Positions 34,844 to 43,767 are shown, counted from the stretch's first letter. The stretch: 64,000 bases of DNA from Massilia phosphatilytica (GCF_002968015.1 NZ_PUIP01000008.1:186001-250000); one strand, 5' to 3'. Notes: generated by a model from the letters alone, not told the origin. Translations and numbers: made by a program.

Positions 34844-36045
34844 CACGAGTACGACAGCCCCATGACTTCGCGCACGTCGCGCATCGTCTCCTGCGCCAGC
34901 TTGCGCGCCTTCTCGCAGCCGTCGGCGACGATGGCACGCACGAGCGACGGATCGTCGACGTACTGCTGCGCGCGCTCGTGCATCGGCTCCTGCTCGGCCA
35001 GCACGGCTTCCACGACGGGCTGCTTGCACTCGAGGCAGCCGATGCCGGCGCTCGTGCAGCCCTTCATCACCCAATCCTTCGTGTTCGCGTCCGAATAGAC
35101 TTCGTGCAGCTGCCACACGGGGCACTTCAGCGGATCGCCCGCGTCGCTCCTGCGCACGCGCGCGGGATCGGTCGGCATCGTGCGGATTTTCTTCGTGACG
35201 GATGCCGGATCCTCGCGCAGCGAGATCGAGTTGCCGTAGCTCTTGGACATCTTGCGGCCGTCGAGGCCCGGCAGGCGCGACGCTTCCGTCAGTTTCACTT
35301 GCGGCTCGACGAGGATGATCTTGCGGCTGCCTTCCAGGTAGCCGAACAGGCGCTCGCGGTCGATGTTCGACAGGCTGCCCGCCTCGTCCAGCATCGCCTG
35401 CGCCTGCTCCAGCGCGGCCGCGTCGCCATCCTGCTGGAACGCGGTGCGCAGTTCCGCGTACAGCTTGGCGCGCTTGCTGCCCAGCTTCTTCACGGCTTCC
35501 AGCGCCTTCTGCTCGAAGCCCGGCTCCTTGCCGTACAGATGGTTAAAACGGCGCGCGATCTCCCGCATCATCTCGATGTGCGGCACCTGGTCCTCGCCCA
35601 CCGGCACCTGCGTGGCGCGATAGATCAGCACGTCGGCCGCCTGCAGCAGCGGGTAGCCGAGGAAGCCGTAGGTGGCGAGGTCGCGGTTGGCCAGGTTCTC
35701 GATCTGGTCCTTGTACGTCGGCACGCGCTCGAGCCAGCCGAGCGGCGTGGCCATCGACAGCAGCAAATGCAGTTCCGCGTGCTCCGGCACTTTCGACTGG
35801 ATGAAGATCGTGGCCTGGGCCGGATCGATGCCGGCCGCCAGCCAGTCGATGACCATGTCCCATGTGCTTTTCTCGATGATGGCCGGGTCGTCGTAATGCG
35901 TGGTCAGCGCGTGCCAGTCCGCCACGAAGAACAGGCAAGGCAGTTCGGACTGCATGCGGATCCAGTTCTTCAGGGCCCCGTGGTAGTGGCCAAGGTGCAT
36001 CAGCCCGGTCGGGCGCATGCCGGAAACGACACGGTCGGGAAACAT
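34843..36045 (-). CDS. trpS: tryptophan--tRNA ligase, long type with possible Fe-S motif
   Basis: A 400-residue class I synthetase. The HIGH motif appears as HLGHYHG, and KMSKS as GRKMSKSYGNSI. It is about 60 residues longer than E. coli TrpRS. The extra C-terminal part contains four Cys in the pattern C-x21-C-x6-C-x2-C (LKCPVW, KGCTS, IGCLECK), close to the [4Fe-4S] pattern described for Thermotoga TrpRS. It lies between the M50 protein gene, eight bases away, and the overlapping methyltransferase gene. Identity is firm; the cluster is an inference. Confidence 0.95.
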   Translation of the reverse strand: MFPDRVVSGMRPTGLMHLGHYHGALKNWIRMQSELPCLFFVADWHALTTHYDDPAIIEKSTWDMVIDWLAAGIDPAQATIFIQSKVPEHAELHLLLSMATPLGWLERVPTYKDQIENLANRDLATYGFLGYPLLQAADVLIYRATQVPVGEDQVPHIEMMREIARRFNHLYGKEPGFEQKALEAVKKLGSKRAKLYAELRTAFQQDGDAAALEQAQAMLDEAGSLSNIDRERLFGYLEGSRKIILVEPQVKLTEASRLPGLDGRKMSKSYGNSISLREDPASVTKKIRTMPTDPARVRRSDAGDPLKCPVWQLHEVYSDANTKDWVMKGCTSAGIGCLECKQPVVEAVLAEQEPMHERAQQYVDDPSLVRAIVADGCEKARKLAQETMRDVREVMGLSYS

Positions 36046-36052
36046 AGCGGTA

Positions 36053-36706
36053 TCAGGTCAGGAGAATGTTCAGGGGGGAGACGATCACGTGCAGCAGCAG
36101 CTTCGCGATCAGTTCGACGAAGAACAGCCAGTAGCCGATCACCTTCAGGAAGATCAGGGCGAGCAGGATGATGAAGCCGTATGGCTCCAGGCGCGCGAAC
36201 TGGAACGCCGCCTTGTGCGGCAGGATGGCAAACAGCACGCGGCCGCCATCCATCGACGGGATCGGCAGCAGGTTGAACGCCATCAGCCACAAATTCGTCT
36301 GCACGCCGGCGTCGGCCACGAGGTGCGGAAAGCGTTCCTGCACGCCGAAGTAATCGAGGAAGATCGCGATCAGGAGCCAGATCAGCGCCATCAGGAAGTT
36401 GGCGCCCGGACCGGACAGGGCGACCCACGCCATGTCGCGCTTCGGATGGCGCATCTGGCCATAGTTGACCGGCAGCGGTTTCGCGTAGCCGAACACGAAG
36501 CCCGACATCAGGTACATCACCACCGGAATGACGATGGTGCCGATCGGATCGATGTGGGCCAGCGGATTGAAAGTGGTACGCCCGGCGGCGTGGGCGGTAT
36601 TGTCTCCGAAGCGTTTCGCGACGAATGCCTGGGCGGCATCGTGCATCGTCAGCGCAAAGAGGACAGGCAGTGCATATACTGCCAGATTGCGTATGAGTTC
36701 ATCCAT
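36053..36706 (-). CDS. M50 (site-2 protease) family membrane protein lacking HExxH
   Basis: A 217-residue polytopic protein aligned along its length with small M50B site-2 proteases. RFGDNTAHAAGR, FNPLAHIDPIGTI, KPLPVN and the third-ligand motif FNLLPIPSMDGGRV are all present. The zinc motif, normally HEAAH, reads HDAAQ here (TMHDAAQAF); I checked the codons, which are CAC GAT GCC GCC CAG. The catalytic Glu and second His are therefore replaced, so proteolysis is doubtful and a scaffold or substrate-binding role is possible. It sits in the conserved yciO / M50 / trpS order. Confidence 0.85.
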   Translation of the reverse strand: MDELIRNLAVYALPVLFALTMHDAAQAFVAKRFGDNTAHAAGRTTFNPLAHIDPIGTIVIPVVMYLMSGFVFGYAKPLPVNYGQMRHPKRDMAWVALSGPGANFLMALIWLLIAIFLDYFGVQERFPHLVADAGVQTNLWLMAFNLLPIPSMDGGRVLFAILPHKAAFQFARLEPYGFIILLALIFLKVIGYWLFFVELIAKLLLHVIVSPLNILLT

Positions 36707-36749
36707 AAACTACGATTCTATCAGAGCGCGCGGACGTGACGGCCTCGGC

Positions 36750-37373
36750 CTACAGGCCGAAGGCGGCCGGATCGCCCCGCCCTGCCCGTACCAGCTCGGC
36801 GTCGGGACCCGTGAGGTCGACGATGGTGGTGGGTTCGAGGGTGCCGGCGCCGCCGTCGATCACGAGCTCGATCTGCCTGTCGAGCCGTTCGCGTACCTCG
36901 TCCGGATCGGAGAGCATGTTGTCGTCGCCCGGCAGCTGCAACGTCGTGCCGATGAGCGGTTCGCCCAGTTCGGCCAGGAGCGCCAGCAGGATCGCGTTTT
37001 CCGGCACGCGGATGCCGATCGTCTTGCGCGACGGGTGCGACAGCCTGCGCGGCACTTCCTTCGTCGCTTCCAGGATCACCGTGTACGGCCCCGGCGTGAC
37101 GGCCTTCAGCTGGCGGTACTGGCGGTTGTCGACGCGCGCATACGTGGCGATCTCGGACAGGTCGCGCACGAGCAGGGTGAGATGGTGCTTCTCGTCGACG
37201 CCGCGGATGCGGCGCAGCTTTTCGACCGCCGCCTTGTCGTCGAGGCGGCACACGAGGGCATACGCGGAATCGGTCGGCGCGGCGACGATGCCGCCGCCCT
37301 GGATGATCTGCGCGGCCTGGCGGATCAGGCGCGCCTGCGGATTCTGGGGATGGACTTCGAAGTATTGGGTCAT
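36750..37373 (-). CDS. yciO: YciO/Sua5/YrdC family protein (threonylcarbamoyl-AMP synthase-like)
   Basis: A 207-residue single-domain member of the Sua5/YrdC/YciO family. Seen: [16 protein letters not shown], the [18 protein letters not shown] segment, [15 protein letters not shown], and [12 protein letters not shown]. The start MTQYFEVHP overlaps the htpX stop by four bases (ATGA). YrdC makes threonylcarbamoyl-AMP for tRNA t6A; YciO paralogues are less active and their exact role is uncertain. The neighbours suggest the YciO branch, as it is found beside the PHP nuclease in many proteobacteria. Confidence 0.87.
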   Translation of the reverse strand: MTQYFEVHPQNPQARLIRQAAQIIQGGGIVAAPTDSAYALVCRLDDKAAVEKLRRIRGVDEKHHLTLLVRDLSEIATYARVDNRQYRQLKAVTPGPYTVILEATKEVPRRLSHPSRKTIGIRVPENAILLALLAELGEPLIGTTLQLPGDDNMLSDPDEVRERLDRQIELVIDGGAGTLEPTTIVDLTGPDAELVRAGRGDPAAFGL

Positions 37374-38269
37374 CGCGCCAACCCCGTCTCGCGCAGCGAC
37401 TGGAGTGCGGCGATGCGTTCTTCCATCGGCGGGTGCGACGCGAACAGCGCGCCCCAGCCGCTGCCATGGCCGGAGATGCCCGACGCCGCCATCGACTGCG
37501 GCAGCGCGCCCGGGTGCATGCCGGACAGGCGCGCCAGCGCATGCTGCATCGGCAGCGGGCTGCCCAGCAACTGGGCCGACCCGGCGTCCGCGCGGAATTC
37601 GCGCTGGCGCGAGAACCACGCGACGATGAGCGACGCGACGATGCCGAACAGGATCTCGCACACGAACACGGTGATCGCATAGCCGAAGCCCGGGCCGCGC
37701 TCGTCGTTCCCGCGGCGGAACACGACGTTATCGACGAAGAAGCCGACGACGCGCGCGAGGAACACGACGAACGTGTTGACGACACCCTGGATCAGCGTGA
37801 GCGTGACCATGTCGCCATTGGCCACGTGCGCGATCTCGTGGCCCAGCACGGCCTCGACTTCCTCGCGGTTCATGTTGGCGAGCAGGCCCGTCGACACGGC
37901 GACCAGTGCGGAATTTTTAAAGGCCCCCGTCGCGAACGCATTCGGTTCGCCGTCGTACACGGCCACTTCCGGCATGGCGATGCCCGCGCGCTGCGCGAGA
38001 TTGCCCACCGTGTTCATCAGCCACGCCTCGGTGGCATTGCCCGGCTGCTCGATGACGCGCGCGCCGGTCGACATCTTGGCCATCGGCTTGCTCATCAGGA
38101 GGGAAATGATGGAACCCGTGAAGCCGACGACGAGCGAGAACACGAGCAGCGCCCCGACATTGATCCCGTGCCCGCCGACGGGACGCCCCACGCCGAGGAC
38201 GTTCAGCACGATCGACAGTACGAGCACGACGGCGAGGTTGGTGGCGAGGAACAGCAGTATGCGCTTCAT
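37370..38269 (-). CDS. htpX: membrane zinc protease HtpX
   Basis: A 299-residue M48B protease. Two N-terminal membrane helices ([19 protein letters not shown] and [14 protein letters not shown]) precede the catalytic part. [13 protein letters not shown] and the zinc motif [12 protein letters not shown] follow, then two further helices and the third ligand in [10 protein letters not shown]. It acts in membrane protein quality control with FtsH. The start at MKRILLF has AGGAGA upstream. The yciO gene overlaps its end, so both are in one transcript. A REP-like element lies directly upstream. Confidence 0.95.
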   Translation of the reverse strand: MKRILLFLATNLAVVLVLSIVLNVLGVGRPVGGHGINVGALLVFSLVVGFTGSIISLLMSKPMAKMSTGARVIEQPGNATEAWLMNTVGNLAQRAGIAMPEVAVYDGEPNAFATGAFKNSALVAVSTGLLANMNREEVEAVLGHEIAHVANGDMVTLTLIQGVVNTFVVFLARVVGFFVDNVVFRRGNDERGPGFGYAITVFVCEILFGIVASLIVAWFSRQREFRADAGSAQLLGSPLPMQHALARLSGMHPGALPQSMAASGISGHGSGWGALFASHPPMEERIAALQSLRETGLAR

Positions 38270-38285
38270 TGCGGTGAGGTCTCCT

Positions 38286-38364
38286 GTAGGGTGGGCACCC
38301 CGTGCCCACGCGCGACGTTTGCGGCATGCCGACGTTCGCGTGGGCGGAGGGCCGCCCACCCTAC
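38286..38364. repeat. REP/BIME-like inverted repeat pair
   Basis: Two head-to-head units begin and end with GTAGGGTGGGC / GCCCACCCTAC. Each unit is itself a hairpin: GTGGGCAC-CCC-GTGCCCAC and, inverted, GTGGGCGG with CCGCCCAC. The centre is the palindrome CGGCATGCCG flanked by ACGT copies. This is the layout of bacterial REP pairs. It sits between htpX and the PHP nuclease gene. Confidence 0.8.
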
Positions 38365-38426
38365 GATCGGTTCAATATCAGTCCGACAAGATAAGGGCTG
38401 GATGCCGAAAATTCAAGCGCCGCGGC

Positions 38427-39257
38427 TCAGAACCAGTCGTGCCAGACCGGCGTCACTCCACTGGGCAATGGCGGCAACTGGTCGAACTCGACGCGCGACT
38501 CCCCCGGCGCGTGGAAATCGGTCCCGCGCGACGCGAGGAAGCCGTAACGGCGCGCCACCTCGGCATACGTCGCGTACTGGTCCGGCGTGTGGCTGCCCGT
38601 GACCACCTCGATGGCATTGCCGCCCAGCTGCTTGAACTCGTCGAACAGCGCGCCCTCGGCCGTCGCGTCGAAGCGGTAGCGGCCCGGATGGGCGATCACG
38701 GGGACGCCGCCGGCCGCGCGGATCCAGCCCATCGCATCGGCCAGCGTGGCCCAGCGGTGCGGCACGTAGCCCGGCTTGCCTTCCGTCAGATAGCGGCGGA
38801 ACACCTCCGACGTGGTCGAACAGGCACCGGTCTCGCACAGGTAGCGCGCGAAGTGGGTGCGCGACAGCAGGTCCGGGTTGCCGACGTATTTCAGTGCGCC
38901 TTCGTAGGCGTTCGGGATGCCGGCCTTGTCGAGTTGCGCGGCGATCTCGCGCCCGCGCGCGTCGCGCCCGTGGCGCGTAGCGGCCAGGCCCTGCACGAGG
39001 GTCGGATTGTCTTCATCGACCTGCAGGCCGACGAGGTGGATGGTCTCGCCGGCCCACGTCACGGAAATCTCCACGCCCGGCACGAAATGCATGCCCAGTT
39101 CCTGCGCCTTGACGCGCGCGGCCTTGACGCCCCTGATCTCATCGTGATCCGTCAGCGCCCACGCATCGACACCGCCCTTGCGGGCATACGCGGCCACGGC
39201 GGCGGGCGCGAGCACGCCGTCGGAGACGTTGGAGTGGCAGTGGAGGTCGACTTTCAT
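38427..39257 (-). CDS. PHP domain nuclease/phosphatase (Rnm/YciV type)
   Basis: A 276-residue PHP-superfamily enzyme. Metal-binding residues are visible in VDLHCHSNVSDG, LTDHDEIRG, PGVEIS, AHPGRY and GTDFHAPGE. The length and the C-terminal DFHAPGE motif match RNase AM / 3',5'-nucleotide bisphosphate phosphatase (YciV/Rnm), which trims 5' ends of rRNA precursors in E. coli. It is located upstream of htpX-yciO-M50-trpS on the same strand. Assignment to the Rnm branch is by motif and neighbours. Confidence 0.88.
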   Translation of the reverse strand: MKVDLHCHSNVSDGVLAPAAVAAYARKGGVDAWALTDHDEIRGVKAARVKAQELGMHFVPGVEISVTWAGETIHLVGLQVDEDNPTLVQGLAATRHGRDARGREIAAQLDKAGIPNAYEGALKYVGNPDLLSRTHFARYLCETGACSTTSEVFRRYLTEGKPGYVPHRWATLADAMGWIRAAGGVPVIAHPGRYRFDATAEGALFDEFKQLGGNAIEVVTGSHTPDQYATYAEVARRYGFLASRGTDFHAPGESRVEFDQLPPLPSGVTPVWHDWF

Positions 39258-39306
39258 GGCAGCATCCGGACACAGGTATCTTTTCGAAATACCATTGTAC
39301 GCGGTG

Positions 39307-40185
39307 TTACGCTGCCAAGAACTCCTCGATCATGCGCGCCAGCACTTCCGGTTGATCGTGATGCAGCATGTGCCCCGCGTCCGGCATCATGCGCGGCGTG
39401 ACCTTCGCCAGCTGGCCGAGCCGGCGGTCGACTTCGTGGCGGGCCTCTTCCTTCGGGCCCATCCAGCGCCACATGTCCGTGTGCTCGGCCTCGACCCACA
39501 GCACGGGTGCCGTGATGCGGCGCCAGCAGGCGAGCACCTCTTCCACCTGGTACAGCAGCGGCCCCGGCATCTTGTGCGCCGGATCGCCCAGGATTTCCCA
39601 CTCGCCCTGCGCGTTCTGCGCGGCCCAGTGCTGCGCGAGGAAGGCGGCGCGGTCGGCCGGCAGGCGCGGGTTGGTCTTCCGCAGGCGCGTCGCCACCTCG
39701 TCCAGGCTGGCGTAGCCGCGCATGACGGGTGGCGCCTTCACCTCGTCCAGCCACTTGGCGTAGCGGCCCGGCGCCTGTTCGGGACGCGTGGCGGGCAGCC
39801 CGAACCCTTCCAGGTTGATCAGCTTCGCGATGCGCTCGGGCCGCACGCCCGCATACACGCTCACGATGTTGCCGCCCATGCTGTGGCCCAACAGGTTCAC
39901 GGGTGCGTCGGGCGAATAATAGTCGAGGATCGCTTCCAGGTCGGCGAAGTAGTCGGGGAACCAGTACGTGTCGTTGCCCGAGCGCTCGGTGAGGCCGAAG
40001 CCGCGCCAGTCGTGGGCGATCACGTGCCAGTCACCGGCCAGCGCGTCGACGACGAACTGGAACGAGGCCGACATGTCCATCCAGCCGTGTGCCATGAACA
40101 GCTTGGGCGCGCCCTCGCGGCCCCAATGGCGGACGTGGGTGCGCAAGCCGCGGATGGTGAGGAATTCGGAGCGGGACGGTGTCAT
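39307..40185 (-). CDS. alpha/beta fold hydrolase
   Basis: A 292-residue cytoplasmic hydrolase. Seen: LFMAHGWMDMSASF (oxyanion region), HDWRGFGLTE, the nucleophile elbow LLGHSMGGNIVS, an acid in WVEAEHTDM, and the catalytic His in MMPDAGHMLHHDQP. It resembles epoxide hydrolase/esterase-like enzymes, without a decisive substrate signature. The start at MTPSRSEF is set by AGGAAATGCC directly upstream. It lies 49 bases before the PHP gene's start on the same strand and may be co-transcribed with it. Confidence 0.87.
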   Translation of the reverse strand: MTPSRSEFLTIRGLRTHVRHWGREGAPKLFMAHGWMDMSASFQFVVDALAGDWHVIAHDWRGFGLTERSGNDTYWFPDYFADLEAILDYYSPDAPVNLLGHSMGGNIVSVYAGVRPERIAKLINLEGFGLPATRPEQAPGRYAKWLDEVKAPPVMRGYASLDEVATRLRKTNPRLPADRAAFLAQHWAAQNAQGEWEILGDPAHKMPGPLLYQVEEVLACWRRITAPVLWVEAEHTDMWRWMGPKEEARHEVDRRLGQLAKVTPRMMPDAGHMLHHDQPEVLARMIEEFLAA

Positions 40186-40334
40186 GGCATTTCCTGTCTT
40201 GGATGAAAAAAAATTAGTACGACCGTTCGCATTATAAGCACGAAGCTTGTAATCCTGCTGGACGGCCCCATCTGGCCTGCTTACGAGCGTGAAGGGCGTA
40301 AAATACGGGCATCTCAACCTTCCGCGAGCACTCC

Positions 40335-40859
40335 ATGGCGATTTACCAGTTGGGCGAGGACGCGCCCGAGATCGATCCTTCGGCCTATATCGCCGATTCG
40401 GCCACCCTCATCGGCAAAGTGACGGTCGAGGCGGACGCCTCGGTGTGGTCCGGCGTGACGATCCGCGGCGACAACGAGCGCATCACGATTGGTACCGGCA
40501 GCAATGTCCAGGAAGGCACGGTGATGCACACGGACATGGGCTTTCCGCTCGTGCTCGGCAAGAACGTCACCGTCGGCCACCAGGCGATGCTGCACGGCTG
40601 CACCGTCGGGGACGGCGCGCTGATCGGCATCCAGGCCGTGGTGCTGAACGGCGCGAAGATCGGCAAGGGCTGCCTCGTGGGAGCCGGCGCCGTCGTCACC
40701 GAAGGCAAGGAATTCCCGGACGGCTCGCTGATCCTGGGCGCTCCCGCCAAGGTAGTACGCACGCTCACGGAAGACGACCTGCTCCGCCTGCAGCGCAGCG
40801 CCGAAAGCTATAGCGCGCGCGGCAAACGCTTCAAGGCGGAGCTCAAGAAAATCGGATAA
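40335..40859 (+). CDS. gamma-carbonic anhydrase family hexapeptide-repeat protein
   Basis: A 174-residue left-handed beta-helix protein of the YrdA/CaiE/gamma-carbonic anhydrase family. Hexapeptide turns run from about [21 protein letters not shown] to GAPAKVVR. The metal-binding His residues are in VMHTDMG and [11 protein letters not shown] short helical tail follows, as is typical. Catalysis is unproven for most bacterial members. The hslO gene starts three bases after its stop, so the two form an operon. Confidence 0.92.
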   Translation: MAIYQLGEDAPEIDPSAYIADSATLIGKVTVEADASVWSGVTIRGDNERITIGTGSNVQEGTVMHTDMGFPLVLGKNVTVGHQAMLHGCTVGDGALIGIQAVVLNGAKIGKGCLVGAGAVVTEGKEFPDGSLILGAPAKVVRTLTEDDLLRLQRSAESYSARGKRFKAELKKIG

Positions 40860-40862
40860 AGA

Positions 40863-41819
40863 ATGACGACTGATACCAGCAAGGACACCCTCCAGAAATT
40901 CATCTTCGACAACGCAGCCGTCCGCGGCGAGCTCGTCGAGATCTCCAACGCGTGGCGCGAGATCCAGTCGCGCCACGTCTACCCGAAGGCGGTGCGCGCC
41001 TTGCTGGGTGAGATGGTCGCCGCGGCGGCGCTGCTGTCCGCCAACCTCAAGTTCAACGGGTCGATCGTCATGCAGATCCATGGCGACGGCCTGGTGAAGC
41101 TGCTCGTTGTCGAGTGCGACGCGAACCTGCGCATGCGCGCCACCGCCAAGCTGAACGAAGGCGCCGAGGTGCCGGACGACGCGTCCGTCGCGCAACTGCT
41201 GAACCAGCACGGCCGCGGCCGCTTCGTGATCACGCTCGACCCGCAGGACAAGGTCCCGGGCCAGCAGCCGTACCAGGGCGTCGTGCCGCTCGTCGGCGAG
41301 GACATCGCGACCGTCATCGAGAACTACATGCTGCGCTCGGAACAGATGGACACCAAGCTGTGGCTGGCTGCCGACGAGTACGTCGCGCGCGGCCTGCTGC
41401 TGCAAAAGCTGCCGCGCAATTCGAACGTCGAAGGCCAGGTCAAGCAGGCCAGCGAGGAAGAAGACCTCGAGACGTGGACGCGCGCCATCATGCTGGGCCA
41501 GACCTTGAAGCAGGAAGAACTGCTGACGACCGACGTGGAAACGCTGCTCCGGCGCCTGTTCTGGGAAGAGACGATCCGCGTGTTCGACCCGCTGCATCCG
41601 GAATTCCACTGCACGTGCTCGCGCGAAAAAGTGGGCAACATGCTCAAGATGCTGGGCAAGGAAGAAGTCGAGTCTGCCCTGCACGACCTGGGCGAGCTGG
41701 GCATCAACTGCGACTTCTGCGGCAAGCACTACGGCTTCGACGCCGTCGACTGCGCCCAGCTGTTTGCCAGCGACACGACGGCCGACGCCGTGGCGCCCGC
41801 TTCCAGCGTCAAGCACTGA
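40863..41819 (+). CDS. hslO: redox-regulated chaperone Hsp33
   Basis: A 318-residue Hsp33. The N-terminal substrate-binding domain includes EMVAAAALLSANLKF and the conserved GRGRFVITLDP. The C-terminal zinc redox switch has its four Cys as FHCTCSREK and NCDFCGKHYGF, the C-x-C and C-x2-C pattern. It becomes an active holdase under oxidation. It follows the gamma-carbonic anhydrase gene by three bases and precedes dps, giving a local group of oxidative-stress genes. Confidence 0.96.
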   Translation: MTTDTSKDTLQKFIFDNAAVRGELVEISNAWREIQSRHVYPKAVRALLGEMVAAAALLSANLKFNGSIVMQIHGDGLVKLLVVECDANLRMRATAKLNEGAEVPDDASVAQLLNQHGRGRFVITLDPQDKVPGQQPYQGVVPLVGEDIATVIENYMLRSEQMDTKLWLAADEYVARGLLLQKLPRNSNVEGQVKQASEEEDLETWTRAIMLGQTLKQEELLTTDVETLLRRLFWEETIRVFDPLHPEFHCTCSREKVGNMLKMLGKEEVESALHDLGELGINCDFCGKHYGFDAVDCAQLFASDTTADAVAPASSVKH

Positions 41820-41930
41820 TCGCATGGGGACGCCATTGACGTCCCCTATCATTTTGATTGGAAATATAAACTGTCGCTATCGGTGCTTCCTGTTAAGCTG
41901 TCATCAATGACACTGAGACAGGAGAGCACC

Positions 41931-42416
41931 ATGAGCAACATCAATATCGGCATTAGCACGGAAGACCGCGCCAACATCGCCAATGCACTGTCGCGCGTTC
42001 TCGCAGACAGCTACATGCTGTACCTGAAGACCCACAACTTCCACTGGAACGTGACGGGTCCGATGTTCCAGACACTGCACATCATGTTCATGGAACAGTA
42101 CACGGAACTGTGGAACGCGCTGGACAACATCGCCGAACGCATCCGCGCCCTGGGCCATTTCGCGCCGGGCACCTATGCCCGCTTCGTGGAACTGTCGTCG
42201 ATCAAGGAAGAAGCCGGCGTGCCGAACGCGCAGGAAATGATCCGCCAGCTCGTCGACGGCCAGGAAGCGCTGATCCGCACCGTGCGCGAGGCTTTCAAAA
42301 TCGCCGACGAGGCCAATGACCAGCCGAGCGCCGGCATGCTGAGCGATCGCATGGAAATCCACGAAAAGAATGCGTGGATGCTGCGTTCGTTCCTCGAGAA
42401 CGGCCAGTCCGCCTGA
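41931..42416 (+). CDS. dps: DNA-binding ferritin-like protein Dps
   Basis: A 161-residue Dps. The ferroxidase-site region HNFHWNVTGPMFQTLHIMFMEQY and WNALDNIAERIRALG are canonical. The N-terminus is short and not very basic (MSNINIGISTEDR), so DNA binding may be weaker than in E. coli Dps. The start is decided by GGAGAGCACC before ATG 41931. It stores iron and protects DNA from peroxide. The 111-base gap from hslO is AT-rich and probably carries its own promoter; no clear OxyR site is visible. Confidence 0.95.
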   Translation: MSNINIGISTEDRANIANALSRVLADSYMLYLKTHNFHWNVTGPMFQTLHIMFMEQYTELWNALDNIAERIRALGHFAPGTYARFVELSSIKEEAGVPNAQEMIRQLVDGQEALIRTVREAFKIADEANDQPSAGMLSDRMEIHEKNAWMLRSFLENGQSA

Positions 42417-42487
42417 TCCAGCTTCTTGCCTTACCGGCCCGTTGCTACGGGTCGATGCGGCATCCTCTTTATTGCTGATCGGAAGTT

Positions 42488-42535
42488 AACCGGCCACCCT
42501 GTCGGAATCCCCTGATTCGGGATGATCGGCCGGTT
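42488..42535. other. structured element between dps and PAAR gene
   Basis: AACCGGCC (42488-42495) pairs with GGCCGGTT (42528-42535), with a smaller ATCCC/GGGAT pair inside. There is no T-run afterwards. It lies in a 250-base gap and may be the dps terminator or part of the next gene's leader. Confidence 0.4.
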
Positions 42536-42666
42536 CAACTTGCGGTGCATCAATTGGCATAAATCAACGACGCGCTTCAATGGCCTCCAGTGTACGAGCC
42601 CGTGCACTCATCACCGGGAATGTGTCGCTTTTTCGCGTCCCGTTTTGCAAACTCTTGGAGAACCGG

Positions 42667-43077
42667 ATGAAATCAGTACGTGCCAATGATGCAGCGTTCA
42701 ACGCCAACACAGCCGCGCCCCGTAGTAAAGTCATCGCCCGCTACCCCATCGCCACGATCGGCTCGCGCACCCGCCGCGGTGGCGAAGTCGTGCTTGCGTC
42801 CCACGGCGAGCCTGCGGACGATTTCCGCATCGCCTGCGTCGGCGACCGGGTGCGCTACCCGGACGGCAGCGAGAGCGTGATCGTGTCGGGCGCCGGCCAT
42901 GCGTCGACGTATGCGAACCGGCCGATCGCCCTCGTGGGTAGCCATATCGCGAACGGCGACCGCATCGTCGCGCGCGCGCAGAGCATCGGCGAGATCGTCG
43001 TCGTGGAAGGGGAACCGATTGCCGGGCTGCTGGAGCCGGGCTATGCGCCGCCGGCTGCGGTCGGGGCCAGCGCCTGA
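42667..43077 (+). CDS. PAAR domain-containing protein
   Basis: A 136-residue protein with PAAR-type repeats: IATIGSRTRRGGEVVLASHG, RIACVGDRVRYPDG, RPIALVGSHIANGDRIV. PAAR proteins tip the type VI secretion spike and may carry effectors. No effector extension is seen; the C-terminal ~20 residues are Ala/Pro-rich. The start at 42667 has GGAG seven bases upstream. No other type VI gene is in this window, so it is an orphan here. A different role in the same beta fold cannot be excluded. Confidence 0.72.
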   Translation: MKSVRANDAAFNANTAAPRSKVIARYPIATIGSRTRRGGEVVLASHGEPADDFRIACVGDRVRYPDGSESVIVSGAGHASTYANRPIALVGSHIANGDRIVARAQSIGEIVVVEGEPIAGLLEPGYAPPAAVGASA

Positions 43078-43147
43078 CGGGCGGCCCGTCGGCGTGCGCG
43101 GCTGCGTTCTGGAGCGGCAGCGAACGCCGGCGGGCGCACTATCCTGA

Positions 43148-43426
43148 TTAATTGACTGCGCCGTCGGCCGGACGGTGCAAATCGATCACCTTCATGATCG
43201 CCAGCAGACTGTCGAGGCCCATCTCGCCGCGGTTCATTGCCGCGGCAACCAGGTCGCGCGGCAGGCCGGCCGCGGCGGCCAGGTGCGTGAGGCCGGCGGA
43301 GCGGGCGACGTGCCTCAGTGCCTCCGTCATGGTCTCGGGATCGCCGGCATCGAACGCGGCGGCGAGATAGCCCGCGACGGCCTCGAGCGTGTCAAGCGCC
43401 GGCGGGGAGGAATCCGTGGAGGTCAT
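43148..43426 (-). CDS. antitoxin-like helix-turn-helix protein (addiction module antidote family)
   Basis: A 92-residue protein resembling HigA-like putative addiction-module antidotes: [29 protein letters not shown], then a helix-turn-helix ([19 protein letters not shown]) and [14 protein letters not shown]. Its ATG overlaps the ftsB stop (ATGA), so it is translated with ftsB. No toxin gene lies next to it; the + strand beyond holds the PAAR gene. It may be an orphan antitoxin taken over as a regulator. Confidence 0.72.
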   Translation of the reverse strand: MTSTDSSPPALDTLEAVAGYLAAAFDAGDPETMTEALRHVARSAGLTHLAAAAGLPRDLVAAAMNRGEMGLDSLLAIMKVIDLHRPADGAVN

Positions 43427-43767
43427 GGCGCGCCCTTCTTGACCTTCGGCGGCGGCGGAGGCGGCGGTTCCGTCATCATGACGGCCGGCTTCTCGTCCTT
43501 GCGCAATACCTGCACGAAGATCTCGTTCGACTTGATCATGCCCAGTTCGTAGCGCGCGCGTTCCTCGACGGCGCCGAGGCCATCCTTCAGGTCGTGCACT
43601 TCCGATTCCAGCTTGGCGTTGCGGGCCTTCAGTTGCTCGGTCTTGGCACGGGTCGCGGCCACCTGGGATTCCAGGTCGGCGACGGTGAGCCAGCCGCCCT
43701 TCCCCAGCCACAGGGGATACTGGATCAGCAGCAGCAGGGCTGCCAGGGCAAGGGTGATGAGGCGCAT
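43423..43767 (-). CDS. ftsB: cell division protein FtsB
   Basis: A 114-residue bitopic protein: one N-terminal membrane helix ([20 protein letters not shown]) followed by a coiled coil ([26 protein letters not shown]) and the conserved [11 protein letters not shown] segment. The E. coli protein forms a complex with FtsL and FtsQ at the division septum. The tail after the core ends in [11 protein letters not shown], a Pro-rich extension. Located after eno as in most beta- and gamma-proteobacteria. The start MRLITLAL leaves 61 bases after eno. Confidence 0.93.
   Translation of the reverse strand: MRLITLALAALLLLIQYPLWLGKGGWLTVADLESQVAATRAKTEQLKARNAKLESEVHDLKDGLGAVEERARYELGMIKSNEIFVQVLRKDEKPAVMMTEPPPPPPPKVKKGAP

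Noticed and set aside
41820..41930. Possible OxyR site upstream of dps
   Set aside because: CTAT and ATCG pieces occur, but not with the regular 10-base spacing required.
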